Source of the DNA: Pontimicrobium aquaticum
GTDB taxonomy: Bacteria; Bacteroidota; Bacteroidia; Flavobacteriales; Flavobacteriaceae
Direction: 5' to 3'
DNA length: 64,000 bases
NCBI RefSeq assembly: GCF_005047595.1
Contig: NZ_SUPL01000002.1
Location: forward strand, 124,001-188,000
The position numbers were made by a program, and so were the translations under genes. Under the pieces are notes generated by a model. It was not told the DNA's origin. It saw only the letters and a program-made list of their open reading frames with translations, and ran no database searches. Positions 45,911 to 54,783 of the stretch are shown here, in pieces; positions within the stretch are counted from its first letter, which is position 1; every line of letters begins with the position of its first letter.

Positions 45911-47311
45911 TTGAGACGAGTTGTACTTCTTTTATCTATTGTTATTTTCTTCACTAATTGCTCATCCTCTGAGGAGAAGGTTCAAAAATTGCTTTCAGAT
46001 ATTTCGAGCCAAACAGAGTTTAACGGTTTGGTATATGTCGAAAATGGTAATGAAGTTTTGTATAATGACAAGTTAATAAGCTCAGATGGAGCATTAAATG
46101 CTATCGAGGGTGATTCAAGAAATTATTTAGCTTCTTTAACAAAGCTTTTTACTGAAATAACGGTTGTTAAGTTAGTAGAAGAAGGTAAATTGAATTTAAA
46201 TTCTACGATTTCAAATTATAGGGAAAATTTCCAACCATCTTATGGAAAGGTGTTAACACTTGAAAACTTACTAAAAATGTCATCTGGCCTACCTCGGGAA
46301 TTGAACGGTGATAATCTTACCAATAGTTTAAAGCTTGATGATAAGGGCTTTGCAGGAGCGTTTTTAGATACTATACCTGATATGGAATTGTCTTTTCAAC
46401 CAGGGTCTAACTATGAGTATAGTAACTTAAACTATTGGTTGTTAGGAGCTGTCGTGGAAGAAGTGACAGGATTAAATTTAGACCAAGCTTACGCCAAATA
46501 TATTTTTGACCCTCTAAAAATGAATAATAGCGGCTACTTTTTACAGGAAGGAAATAGTATAAATGGCTACAATAAAGATAATGGCAAATGGAAGTTAGAT
46601 AAAACAGACTACAAATCAAGATATGCCTCAGGTGGAGCTTACGCTTCTTTGCAGGATTTAGTAAAGCTGTCGAAGGCTTTAAAAGGGACTGCTTTTTTAA
46701 ATGATACAAGTTTATCATATCTATATGGAGAAGATCAAACAATAGAGGTTTATGGGTCGCTTCCAAGCTATACTAATATGATCTATATTAATAGAAAAGA
46801 AGATGTTACCCTAATTGTCTTGAATAATATTGGAGTTCCTGATTTAAATAAAATGTCCGATATAAAAAATGGAGTTGAACAAGCACTTGGAATAGCATCT
46901 CAAAAAAAGCAATCGCCAAAAAAGAAAATAACACTTACAAATATATCTGCTTTAAATGATAGCATTCCTATTGAAAAAGCTATGAAAGATTGGGCGATAG
47001 CTATTTTAGAAGCAGATAAAAATAAAATGTTAAACATCTTTAATAACAATGCGGCCAAAAATGGGTTAATGGACATGAATGATCCTACTTGGGATGAACT
47101 GGTCAGAATAAAAAACGAATGGCCAAACTTAAAGATTTATGGCTACAGGTGGGTTGAAGATCAAAACCCAAAAGGTATAGAGTTATGGCTTCATTGTGAC
47201 GGAGACCAGCGTATAGCACTTCAATGGGTTATGGAGAATAAAAGAGGTAAGGTTGAAGCACTATTTATAAAGCCAGATAATATGACATGGTTAGGTCAAG
47301 AATTTAAATAG
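45911..47311 (+). CDS. Serine hydrolase lipoprotein (beta-lactamase/PBP fold)
   Basis: A 466-residue lipoprotein (lipobox FFTNC, Cys17) with a class-C-like domain: SxxK is S75-L-T-K78, the YxN motif is YSN in YEYSNLNYWLLG. A C-terminal extra domain (about 340-466, SIPIEKAMKDWAIAILEADKN...ALFIKPDNMTWLGQEFK) follows the hydrolase. It starts at TTG (45911), because no in-frame ATG is available before the signal peptide. First gene of the run under box f; the next gene starts 6 bases after its stop. Confidence 0.85.
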   Translation: MRRVVLLLSIVIFFTNCSSSEEKVQKLLSDISSQTEFNGLVYVENGNEVLYNDKLISSDGALNAIEGDSRNYLASLTKLFTEITVVKLVEEGKLNLNSTISNYRENFQPSYGKVLTLENLLKMSSGLPRELNGDNLTNSLKLDDKGFAGAFLDTIPDMELSFQPGSNYEYSNLNYWLLGAVVEEVTGLNLDQAYAKYIFDPLKMNNSGYFLQEGNSINGYNKDNGKWKLDKTDYKSRYASGGAYASLQDLVKLSKALKGTAFLNDTSLSYLYGEDQTIEVYGSLPSYTNMIYINRKEDVTLIVLNNIGVPDLNKMSDIKNGVEQALGIASQKKQSPKKKITLTNISALNDSIPIEKAMKDWAIAILEADKNKMLNIFNNNAAKNGLMDMNDPTWDELVRIKNEWPNLKIYGYRWVEDQNPKGIELWLHCDGDQRIALQWVMENKRGKVEALFIKPDNMTWLGQEFK

Positions 47312-47317
47312 GATAAA

Positions 47318-48682
47318 ATGAATACTAAAAAGAAAAAATCAAGTTTATTATTTACAATTACCATGTTGTTTTTTTCAACGACAATGGTAATTGCTCAACA
47401 AGCTATGGTAATCCAAGAGAGTGCCACATTAAAGGAAGAGCCTGTAACCAAAGATTATAAACCTTTAGTTCCTCAAGATGCCTTGCAAGCGGTTGTTAAA
47501 GCCTTCGATTCTACATCTATTGTTGCCATGGGTGAAAGGCATAATGTTGAAGAAGTCCAAGATTTTTATTTAGACCTTCTATCATACAAGCCTTTTATTG
47601 ATAAAGTAAATGATATTGTAATAGAATTGGGGAATCCGTTACATCAAGATCTTTTAGATGAATACATTTATGGAGGTGATGTGTCTATGGAAGAACTCAA
47701 AAAAGTTTGGAGAGATGGTACACATTCAATAGTACATGCTTATCAAAACTCTTCTATTCAAAAGTTTTTAAAAAAAGTGCGAGATGTAAATAAAGCACTT
47801 CCAAAAGAAAAGAAAATTCGGGTTTTGGGAGGTGATTCACCTATTGATTGGAGTAAAATTAAAAATTCTAAAGATTGGCGTATTATGATGAGTAGACGCG
47901 ATCGTTATTACGGTACTTTGGTCTGGGATGAAGTTATTGATAGAGGGAGAAGCGCTTTGTTAATAATGGGAGCTGACCATTTTAAACGTGATAATCCAAG
48001 ACCAATGTATTTAAATATTGTTTCATTTCTTGAAACAAGGATGATGGACGAGGGGAAGAAGGTTTCCATAATTAATTATTATGACAAACCTTTAGAAGGG
48101 ATAGACTTTAAAAAACCATTTGTTACTAAAATTAAGGGGACAAAAATTGGAGATGAACGAAATCAACCAAGGTACGGAGGTTTAAAATATGAACGTCAAG
48201 TTGATGCTATCATTTATTTTGGAGCAAATACTGAACTGCATGAAATATTTGATGAGCCAAATGAACCAGAATGGACAAAAGTATTGGATAAGAGAAGTAT
48301 GATTGTAAATGGACATAAGTTTAAAACCTTTATTACAAACGCTATACATTATAATCTAAATACTAAAGGAAGAAAAGCGACTAAAAAATGGTGGAATGAA
48401 GTTGTTATAGATTTAAAACCAGACACTTATGATTACAATGAGATGTTCTTTATTATGCAAGGGTATGATTATATAGCCCAAAATAAAACAGAGAACGCCG
48501 TTTTTATTTTTGAATTAGGAGCTAGTTTGTATCCAGATTCTTGGAATATGCACGATAGTTTAGGAGAGGCCTATTATAAGAATAATCAAAAAGAAAAAGC
48601 AATTGAACATTACAATAAGTCTTTAGAATTAAATCCACAAAATGACAATGCAACAAAAATGATAAATGAAATTAAATCTTAA
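47318..48682 (+). CDS. Exported Tiki/ChaN/erythromycin-esterase-like protein with C-terminal TPR
   Basis: A 454-residue protein with a signal peptide (about 1-27, ending VIAQ). The central domain opens with VAMGERHNVEEVQDFYLDLL and has IVIELGNPLHQDLLDEY and LLIMGADHFKRDNP, in the style of the TraB/ChaN/EreA group where Glu and His residues line the active site. The end (about 375-454) carries two TPR-like helices (YDYNEMFFIMQGYDYIAQN, WNMHDSLGEAYYKNNQKEKAIEHYNKSLELNP). Reaction unknown; a hydrolase is likely. In line with the operon (6 and 34 base gaps). Confidence 0.68.
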   Translation: MNTKKKKSSLLFTITMLFFSTTMVIAQQAMVIQESATLKEEPVTKDYKPLVPQDALQAVVKAFDSTSIVAMGERHNVEEVQDFYLDLLSYKPFIDKVNDIVIELGNPLHQDLLDEYIYGGDVSMEELKKVWRDGTHSIVHAYQNSSIQKFLKKVRDVNKALPKEKKIRVLGGDSPIDWSKIKNSKDWRIMMSRRDRYYGTLVWDEVIDRGRSALLIMGADHFKRDNPRPMYLNIVSFLETRMMDEGKKVSIINYYDKPLEGIDFKKPFVTKIKGTKIGDERNQPRYGGLKYERQVDAIIYFGANTELHEIFDEPNEPEWTKVLDKRSMIVNGHKFKTFITNAIHYNLNTKGRKATKKWWNEVVIDLKPDTYDYNEMFFIMQGYDYIAQNKTENAVFIFELGASLYPDSWNMHDSLGEAYYKNNQKEKAIEHYNKSLELNPQNDNATKMINEIKS

Positions 48683-48716
48683 TCATTAAAAGAATAAGTA
48701 AATCAATCAAAAAAAC

Positions 48717-50618
48717 ATGAACAAATCATTATTAAAAAAACTTTTTCTACTTACTGTAATAGTGAGTTTTGTAAGCTGTAAATCTTCCAAAAACCTTAAC
48801 AATAATTTGGCTTCAAGCATACCAATTTCTTGTGAAATTAATGTAGCAAGAATGACTGATGACAAGGTGCCAGTAATTATTAATCCAGGCAAATTTACTC
48901 AAGATAAAGTAGTTTATAGAATTCCTAGGGCTATCCCAGGATCTTATGAAATAAAGGATTTTGGAACCTATATAGAAAATTTTAAAGCACTGGATTATAA
49001 TGGGAACGAGCTTTCATTTACAAAAATAGACCCAAGTAGTTGGGAAATAGAAAGTGCTAGTAATCTTGATAAAATAGTGTATGAAGTTAACGATACGTTT
49101 GATGATGTTGATGAAACCGGAGAGCCAAAAATTTTTCCACCTGGAGGAACCAACATAGAACCTAATAATTACGTATTAAATCTTCATGGGTTTATTGGTT
49201 ATTTTGATTCACTAAAAAACAATCAATATGATTTGGCTGTAAGTGCACCAACATCATTTGTAAGGAGTTCAGCACTAGAATCCAGGGGTGAAAAAGTAAA
49301 TGCAGATGGCAATTCAAAGACCTCCTATTATCACGCAACAAGGTATTTTGATATTACAGATAACCCAATGATGTATGGCGATTTAGATGTGGAAGAGTTT
49401 ATGGTTGGAGATATTAAAATTGTATTGAGTTTGTTTTCACCCAATAAAAAACATCATGCTTCAGAGATAAAAGAAACCATATACAAAATGATGGAAGCAC
49501 AAAAAGCATATTTAGGGAACTTGAATTCTACAACTCGTTACGACATTTTTCTTTATTTAATAGATAAGCCTATTCGTGTTACTGGTGCTTTAGAGCATCA
49601 TACGTCAACTGTAGTAGTGACCCAGGAAAATAGATCAAAAAAAGATTTAGCAGATTTTTTAACTGATGTCGTGTCTCATGAATTTTTTCATATTGTAACA
49701 CCTTTAAGCGTACATTCTGAAGATGTACATTATTTCGATTATAACAAACCAACTTTTTCCAAACATTTATGGATGTATGAAGGGCTCACAGAATACTTTG
49801 CGAACCATTTTCAAGTAAAGGAAGGTTTAATTTCTAATGAAGAATTATACGATAGAATTAACTCAGTTATCAAAAGTTCAAGAGGATATTATGATGATAC
49901 AATGAGTTTTACCAAAATGAGTGAAAATGTTATTGATGAACCTTATGCCAGAAACTATGGCAATGTTTATCAAAAAGGAGCCTTAATAGGAATGTGCCTT
50001 GATATTTTAATAAGAGAGGGAAGTAATGGTAACAGAAGTGTGTTATCACTCATGAAAGAGCTATCAATTAAGTATGGTAAAAATAAACCTTTTGATGATG
50101 ATAAAATTATTGATGAAATAGTGACGATGACTTACCCATCTGTCGGTACATTCTTTAACAACCATGTTATAGGGACTACGCCAATAAATTATAACCAAAT
50201 ATTACAAAAAGTTGGGTTAAACATTGTTAAAGAGAAAATACCTGGTAATTATATCCTAACTCGAGGTGGACAAGGACCTCCAATGGTGAGTTTAGACCAA
50301 GATAATAAAGTAATAAGGTTTAATGAATGGGTGAAGCGTAATGCATTTTGGACAGCCCAAGGGGCTTTGCCAAATGATATTTTTAGAGAAATAAACGGAC
50401 AAGAAATCACATTAGGAAATGCCGAAAAAATATTTGTAGAACAAGTGTCTAAATGGCAGCCAGGTACTAAAATTGAAGTAAAATTAGAAAGGGATGGTAA
50501 GGAGATTATCATTGATGCTACTACGACTCCTGTTTTTGATGAAGAGGATGTAATTAGACCAGTTGATAACCCAACAGATAAACAAGTTAAAATAAGAAAC
50601 GCTTGGTTGAAAGGATAA
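48717..50618 (+). CDS. M61 glycyl aminopeptidase-like metalloprotease lipoprotein with PDZ
   Basis: A 633-residue lipoprotein (lipobox VSC, Cys21). The N-terminal beta domain (about 30-210) is followed by a thermolysin-like domain with the zinc site HEFFH (321-325) and the third ligand in MYEGLTEYFANHF, then a PDZ-like C-terminus (about 530-615). This is the M61 aminopeptidase layout, cleaving N-terminal glycine or alanine-type residues. A second M61 gene begins at 62746. Surface-linked peptide trimming is likely. Confidence 0.9.
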   Translation: MNKSLLKKLFLLTVIVSFVSCKSSKNLNNNLASSIPISCEINVARMTDDKVPVIINPGKFTQDKVVYRIPRAIPGSYEIKDFGTYIENFKALDYNGNELSFTKIDPSSWEIESASNLDKIVYEVNDTFDDVDETGEPKIFPPGGTNIEPNNYVLNLHGFIGYFDSLKNNQYDLAVSAPTSFVRSSALESRGEKVNADGNSKTSYYHATRYFDITDNPMMYGDLDVEEFMVGDIKIVLSLFSPNKKHHASEIKETIYKMMEAQKAYLGNLNSTTRYDIFLYLIDKPIRVTGALEHHTSTVVVTQENRSKKDLADFLTDVVSHEFFHIVTPLSVHSEDVHYFDYNKPTFSKHLWMYEGLTEYFANHFQVKEGLISNEELYDRINSVIKSSRGYYDDTMSFTKMSENVIDEPYARNYGNVYQKGALIGMCLDILIREGSNGNRSVLSLMKELSIKYGKNKPFDDDKIIDEIVTMTYPSVGTFFNNHVIGTTPINYNQILQKVGLNIVKEKIPGNYILTRGGQGPPMVSLDQDNKVIRFNEWVKRNAFWTAQGALPNDIFREINGQEITLGNAEKIFVEQVSKWQPGTKIEVKLERDGKEIIIDATTTPVFDEEDVIRPVDNPTDKQVKIRNAWLKG

Positions 50619-50640
50619 AGACTTAAAAGGGGCATTTAGT

Positions 50641-51801
50641 ATGAAATCAAAACATTTGTTTTTTATAGGAATAGTATTTGTTATGTGTAACGCATTTATT
50701 GTGACAAGGCATGATATTAGTGATGAAGAATATATCAATTATGGCAAAAAGGGCTTTGAATCTCTTGCTGTATTCGAGGATGGTAATGGCACCTTAATTG
50801 ATAAACAATGGGTCCTTACTGCTCGTCATATAGCAGACGATCAAAAACCCGGAAGCATTGTTACAATTAATGGAACCGAATACAAGGTAGAGAAAATAGT
50901 ATTATATCCGCAAAAGCCTACAGACGACCTCTTTAAAAAGAAAGATTTAGGGCTTATTAAACTTAATCAACCAGTAAGTGGAGTAGCACCTGTAAAATAT
51001 ATTAAAAAGTCCCCTGAAATTGGAAGCATACTATATTTAGCAGGAAATGGCGATGTAGGAAACGGAAAGACAGGACCTACTAACAAAGATAAAAAAATTA
51101 GAGCAGCAACAAACACCCTAGATAGTTTAAAAGATCATTTCATTTCTTTTGTTTTCGACTCACCTACTAGTGGAAAAGCAACCAAACTAGAAGGAACCCC
51201 AGGCCCTGGAGATAGTGGTGGTCCTGCTTATATAAAAGAAAATGGCACATTGGTGCTTGCTGGTGTGAGTTCTTTTGAAGTAGTAGAAAACAGGCAACAG
51301 CAAGGACGTTATGGTGTTAGAAATTACTATCCTAATGTTAGTCTTTTTGCAGATTGGATTGAATCTACAATCAAAGGAGAACGATATTATAAAACCATAA
51401 TGGATGGCAAAGAAATTGTATCAATAAAAAGAGCAGATGGTTCTTATTATTTAGGAGTTGACGGGAAAAAAGCGGTTGTAGATGATTTGATAAAGTATGG
51501 TGAACGGGTAATTCAAGAATATAATGATATAGAAGCTAAAGAGACAGCATGGAAACAAAGGCAACCAGATATGAATGACCCTCAAATGCAATTTGCTTTT
51601 TACCTTGAAACATTAATGAAAGAAGCAGGGATTAAAAAGTCACTTAGGGAAGCAACAATTTCAATAAGTACTGAAAAGTTTACCGTAGAGGGTAAAGAAA
51701 TGCCAGAAAACCTTAAAAGTAAAGCTCTTAAAAAATTCGAGGAATTGTTTAAGCAACCTCTTGGAAACAACCAAATCAATCTAAGACCAAGAAATAATTA
51801 A
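50641..51801 (+). CDS. Exported trypsin-like serine protease
   Basis: A 386-residue protein with a signal peptide (about 1-20) and an S1-like protease domain: His63 in LTARHIAD, Asp102 in KDLGLIKL and Ser192 in GPGDSGGPAY complete the triad. The domain ends near 245, and about 140 residues of charged, mostly helical sequence follow without recognised homology. Proteolysis of extracellular or envelope proteins is likely. 22 bases after the M61 gene, 4 bases before the next. Confidence 0.88.
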   Translation: MKSKHLFFIGIVFVMCNAFIVTRHDISDEEYINYGKKGFESLAVFEDGNGTLIDKQWVLTARHIADDQKPGSIVTINGTEYKVEKIVLYPQKPTDDLFKKKDLGLIKLNQPVSGVAPVKYIKKSPEIGSILYLAGNGDVGNGKTGPTNKDKKIRAATNTLDSLKDHFISFVFDSPTSGKATKLEGTPGPGDSGGPAYIKENGTLVLAGVSSFEVVENRQQQGRYGVRNYYPNVSLFADWIESTIKGERYYKTIMDGKEIVSIKRADGSYYLGVDGKKAVVDDLIKYGERVIQEYNDIEAKETAWKQRQPDMNDPQMQFAFYLETLMKEAGIKKSLREATISISTEKFTVEGKEMPENLKSKALKKFEELFKQPLGNNQINLRPRNN

Positions 51802-51805
51802 AAAT

Positions 51806-52975
51806 ATGTATTTAAGAATTTTATTTTTTTTCACTTTTATAATCAATAGTAATAGCATTATAAACGCTCAAGAGAATGTAGATTATTATAGGCATATGGT
51901 GTTTAGAGCATCACCTTACGGTAGTTTAATGGGACGTTATCCAGTTGGCTCAGACAAAGTTGGGTTTGGTGCTCATTTCAGAATATTCAAGGAAGAAAAT
52001 GGTAGGGTTTCAAAAATTGAATATTGGTTTAGAAATAAGTTAACAAGAGGTGGTTACAATCGTTTTGGAGCCATAGCTGGAGCTGCCAGATTAACTTTTA
52101 AATATGAAGACAATAAAATTATCAGGTCTTACCTAGATGAGCAAGGAAAGCCTATGCTTAATTATTGGAAAGTAGCTGTAGAGGAAATTGAACTAGATGA
52201 CAAAGGATACAAAAAGTCAATGATTTATAAAGATTTAAGTGGCAATAGAGTTGAGGATTCCAGAGGCGTATGGGTAATGAATTGGCAAGTAAGCGAAGAT
52301 GGTAAAGAAGTTATAGAAGAAAGAACGGGTAAAGATGGTAAGTCCAGACGATTTAATAATTTTCTTGATTTCGGAAGAGTAAAAATGATTTTCGATGAAC
52401 GTGGGTTGAGATGGGAAACGTGGAATATAGATGATAAAGGCAATAGAATAAACAGTGAAAAACGCAAAGTTGCAGGTGTTTATACAAAATGGGATGTTAG
52501 TTCACTCGATGAAAAGCAAATCACTTGGGTAGATACAAACGGCAACCCAAAAAATGTTGAACCATTTGAGGTAATGAAAGGTAATTATGGCTTTTGTACC
52601 GAAATATATGAGCATGATGCTAATGGTTATAATACTGGGGTAGTTAAATATGATGCTGAGGGTGACCTTGTAACACCAGATTCCGACAACAATGTTTTTT
52701 CTAGAAGCATTTATGATAATTATGGGTTTCTTATAGATCAACGATATTTTAATTCTGCTGGTATTCCGTCTTTGAATGATAATGGCGTTGCTCGAATAGA
52801 ATTAATAAGAAACAAAGCTCGTTTGGTTATAGAAGTAAGATTTTACGGCCTTGATGGTAAACTTAAAAACAGGAATGAAGACGGTGTAGCATCAATAAAA
52901 CTTAAGTATGATGAAAACGAACAATTAATCGAAATTAAAAACTTTGATTTAGAAGGGAATGAAGTAATCAAGTGA
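51806..52975 (+). CDS. Exported repeat protein, paralog of the 57653 gene
   Basis: A 389-residue protein with a signal peptide (about 1-20, ending NAQ) and repeated units with the pattern (Y/F)(D/E)xxG(x)n(Y/F)xDxxG, e.g. RSYLDEQGKPMLN, EIELDDKGYKKSMIYKDLSG, EIYEHDANGYNTGVVKYDAEG, SIYDNYGFLIDQRYFNSAG. The units recall YD/RHS-like or WGxxDxxG-type beta repeats but do not clearly match a named family. The neighbour at 57653 has the same repeat plan. Probably a beta-solenoid; function unknown. Confidence 0.72.
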   Translation: MYLRILFFFTFIINSNSIINAQENVDYYRHMVFRASPYGSLMGRYPVGSDKVGFGAHFRIFKEENGRVSKIEYWFRNKLTRGGYNRFGAIAGAARLTFKYEDNKIIRSYLDEQGKPMLNYWKVAVEEIELDDKGYKKSMIYKDLSGNRVEDSRGVWVMNWQVSEDGKEVIEERTGKDGKSRRFNNFLDFGRVKMIFDERGLRWETWNIDDKGNRINSEKRKVAGVYTKWDVSSLDEKQITWVDTNGNPKNVEPFEVMKGNYGFCTEIYEHDANGYNTGVVKYDAEGDLVTPDSDNNVFSRSIYDNYGFLIDQRYFNSAGIPSLNDNGVARIELIRNKARLVIEVRFYGLDGKLKNRNEDGVASIKLKYDENEQLIEIKNFDLEGNEVIK

Positions 52976-53046
52976 AATCATATAATTACAAGTAATTAAG
53001 TTTAATCACTTAAACTAATAACACAAAAACAACATACATATTAATC

Positions 53047-53838
53047 ATGAAAAAAACTACTATTCTATTTTTAAGCTTTATATTATCACTAAACTCAATA
53101 GCTCAAACAGATATTGACTTTGAGTCAGGAACTGTTAATGACTATTTTGATTACGACACCAATTTGTTTTCGGTTGAACTAAAATCAAATTTTGAACCAT
53201 ACCTTAATCCATCAGCTAATATTAGTGAAATACGTTATCAAAGTGCGGCTACAGGCAACGATGCCATTACACTCAAAGTAAACCCTGTTAACCAATCTCA
53301 TAATGGCGTCATTACTTTTCAAATAAACATAGCCTCCCCCTTTATATCGCCCGCAACGGTTTGGCTTTATAATGATGCTATTGGGACTAGCAGTAGAATA
53401 GAAATGAATAACATTACTTTAAATGCTTGGAATGAGTGGTTTACAGCAAATGTAGGAGTGGCTGATATGGATCAAATAGGACCACAATATACAAACTATA
53501 ACAGGCTGAAGATTTTTTTACAAAAGGGGACAGATCAAGGGACATTACTCTTTGCCTTAGACAATGTGCAAGTTCAGCCACATTTATTAAGTACAACAGA
53601 TTTTGAAGATGTTAAGTTTAATTTTTTTCCAAATCCGGCAAGCGAATCCATTCAATTTGAGTCTAAAAAAATCATAGAAAGCGTAAAGCTTACAAATGTT
53701 GTAGGTAAAGAGGTTTTATCTATGACTATAAATGCAAAAAAAGGAAAGTTAGATGTTTTGTCATTACAATCAGGGTTATACTTTTTAGAAGTAAATGCTC
53801 AAGGAAAAAAGAAAACAATTAAAATAATTAAAGATTAA
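53047..53838 (+). CDS. Exported protein with T9SS type A sorting domain
   Basis: A 263-residue protein: signal peptide about 1-19, a beta-rich region (about 20-180) with the sequence character of a carbohydrate- or protein-binding beta sandwich, then the type A sorting domain FNFFPNPASESIQFES...GKLDVLSLQSGLYFLEVNAQGKKKTIKIIKD. It is a likely substrate of the GldKLMN type IX system encoded in this window. Ligand unknown. It lies 71 bases after the repeat protein; the gap has only short imperfect palindromes and no terminator. Confidence 0.88.
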   Translation: MKKTTILFLSFILSLNSIAQTDIDFESGTVNDYFDYDTNLFSVELKSNFEPYLNPSANISEIRYQSAATGNDAITLKVNPVNQSHNGVITFQINIASPFISPATVWLYNDAIGTSSRIEMNNITLNAWNEWFTANVGVADMDQIGPQYTNYNRLKIFLQKGTDQGTLLFALDNVQVQPHLLSTTDFEDVKFNFFPNPASESIQFESKKIIESVKLTNVVGKEVLSMTINAKKGKLDVLSLQSGLYFLEVNAQGKKKTIKIIKD

Positions 53839-53886
53839 ATAAATGATTTCTAGTATTCGAGTGATTTCATTATCAAAAGAAACAAA

Positions 53887-54783
53887 ATGAATTTATATTT
53901 AAAAAACTATTGCATAAGTGCCTTCTTAATAATTGTGTTTTGTTGTCAATTAAATTCACAGCATTTGCTTGATGAGAATGATTATAAATCCATTTTTTTT
54001 GAAGTCACACACCCAGAAAGTAATAATGTTTCTTATCTGTTAGGAACTCACCATGCATTTAGTAAATCCTTCTTTGATACTTTGGAAGTTCCAAAAAGTA
54101 AACTTCAAGAATCAAGTATTGTAATACTAGAAAGTTTAAAAATTCCTGGTCAAAATTCAGAGGATATTATCAATGTTAGAACAACAACAACCAACTGGAA
54201 AAAATACTTAAGCCAAGACGATTTAATTTATGCGCAAGAGTTGCTCAAAAAGGGTCCTGTAAATTTTGACAAGTTAACACCTACAGAACTTTATGTAACA
54301 TTGGCCAGGGTTTATAATATTAAAGTTTGTGCAGCACGTATGGACGATGACTCAAACTTAACACTTGATGAATATATCGGTTCTATAGCACAGCGTAACA
54401 ATGTAGAAACCTTTGGGTTGGAAACTGTTAAAGAACAGCTCGAAATCATCAACAAGGATGTAGCAGGTATGCCGCGTAAAGTACATAAAAAGCGCTTGAA
54501 AAGTCTTATTAATTTATTGCGTAATAATATAATAACAGGTAAATGTGAGGATAGTGAAACGTATAGAAATCAAGAATTCACCTATAATTTAGATACCGAA
54601 TGTCAAAATCACCTCATGCTTACCGATAGAAACAATAAATGGATGCAGGTGATTCCAGAAAAGATAATGAAGAATAATTGTTTTATTGCAGTTGGTCTAA
54701 GCCATTTAAGGTTTGAATGCGGATTGATTGCTCAATTGTCAGATAGAGGATTTATAATAACACCAATAAAAACAAATGATTAA
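53887..54783 (+). CDS. TraB/GumN family exported protein
   Basis: A 298-residue protein with a signal peptide (about 1-24) and the TraB/GumN pattern: SYLLGTHHAFSKSFFD, VILESLKIPG, FGLETVKEQLEIINK and the end CFIAVGLSHLRFECGLIAQLSDRGF. The GTHH...E...GxxH set resembles the catalytic residues of Tiki metalloproteases; a peptidase role is possible but unproven. The stop codon overlaps the start of the next gene by 8 bases. Confidence 0.85.
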   Translation: MNLYLKNYCISAFLIIVFCCQLNSQHLLDENDYKSIFFEVTHPESNNVSYLLGTHHAFSKSFFDTLEVPKSKLQESSIVILESLKIPGQNSEDIINVRTTTTNWKKYLSQDDLIYAQELLKKGPVNFDKLTPTELYVTLARVYNIKVCAARMDDDSNLTLDEYIGSIAQRNNVETFGLETVKEQLEIINKDVAGMPRKVHKKRLKSLINLLRNNIITGKCEDSETYRNQEFTYNLDTECQNHLMLTDRNNKWMQVIPEKIMKNNCFIAVGLSHLRFECGLIAQLSDRGFIITPIKTND

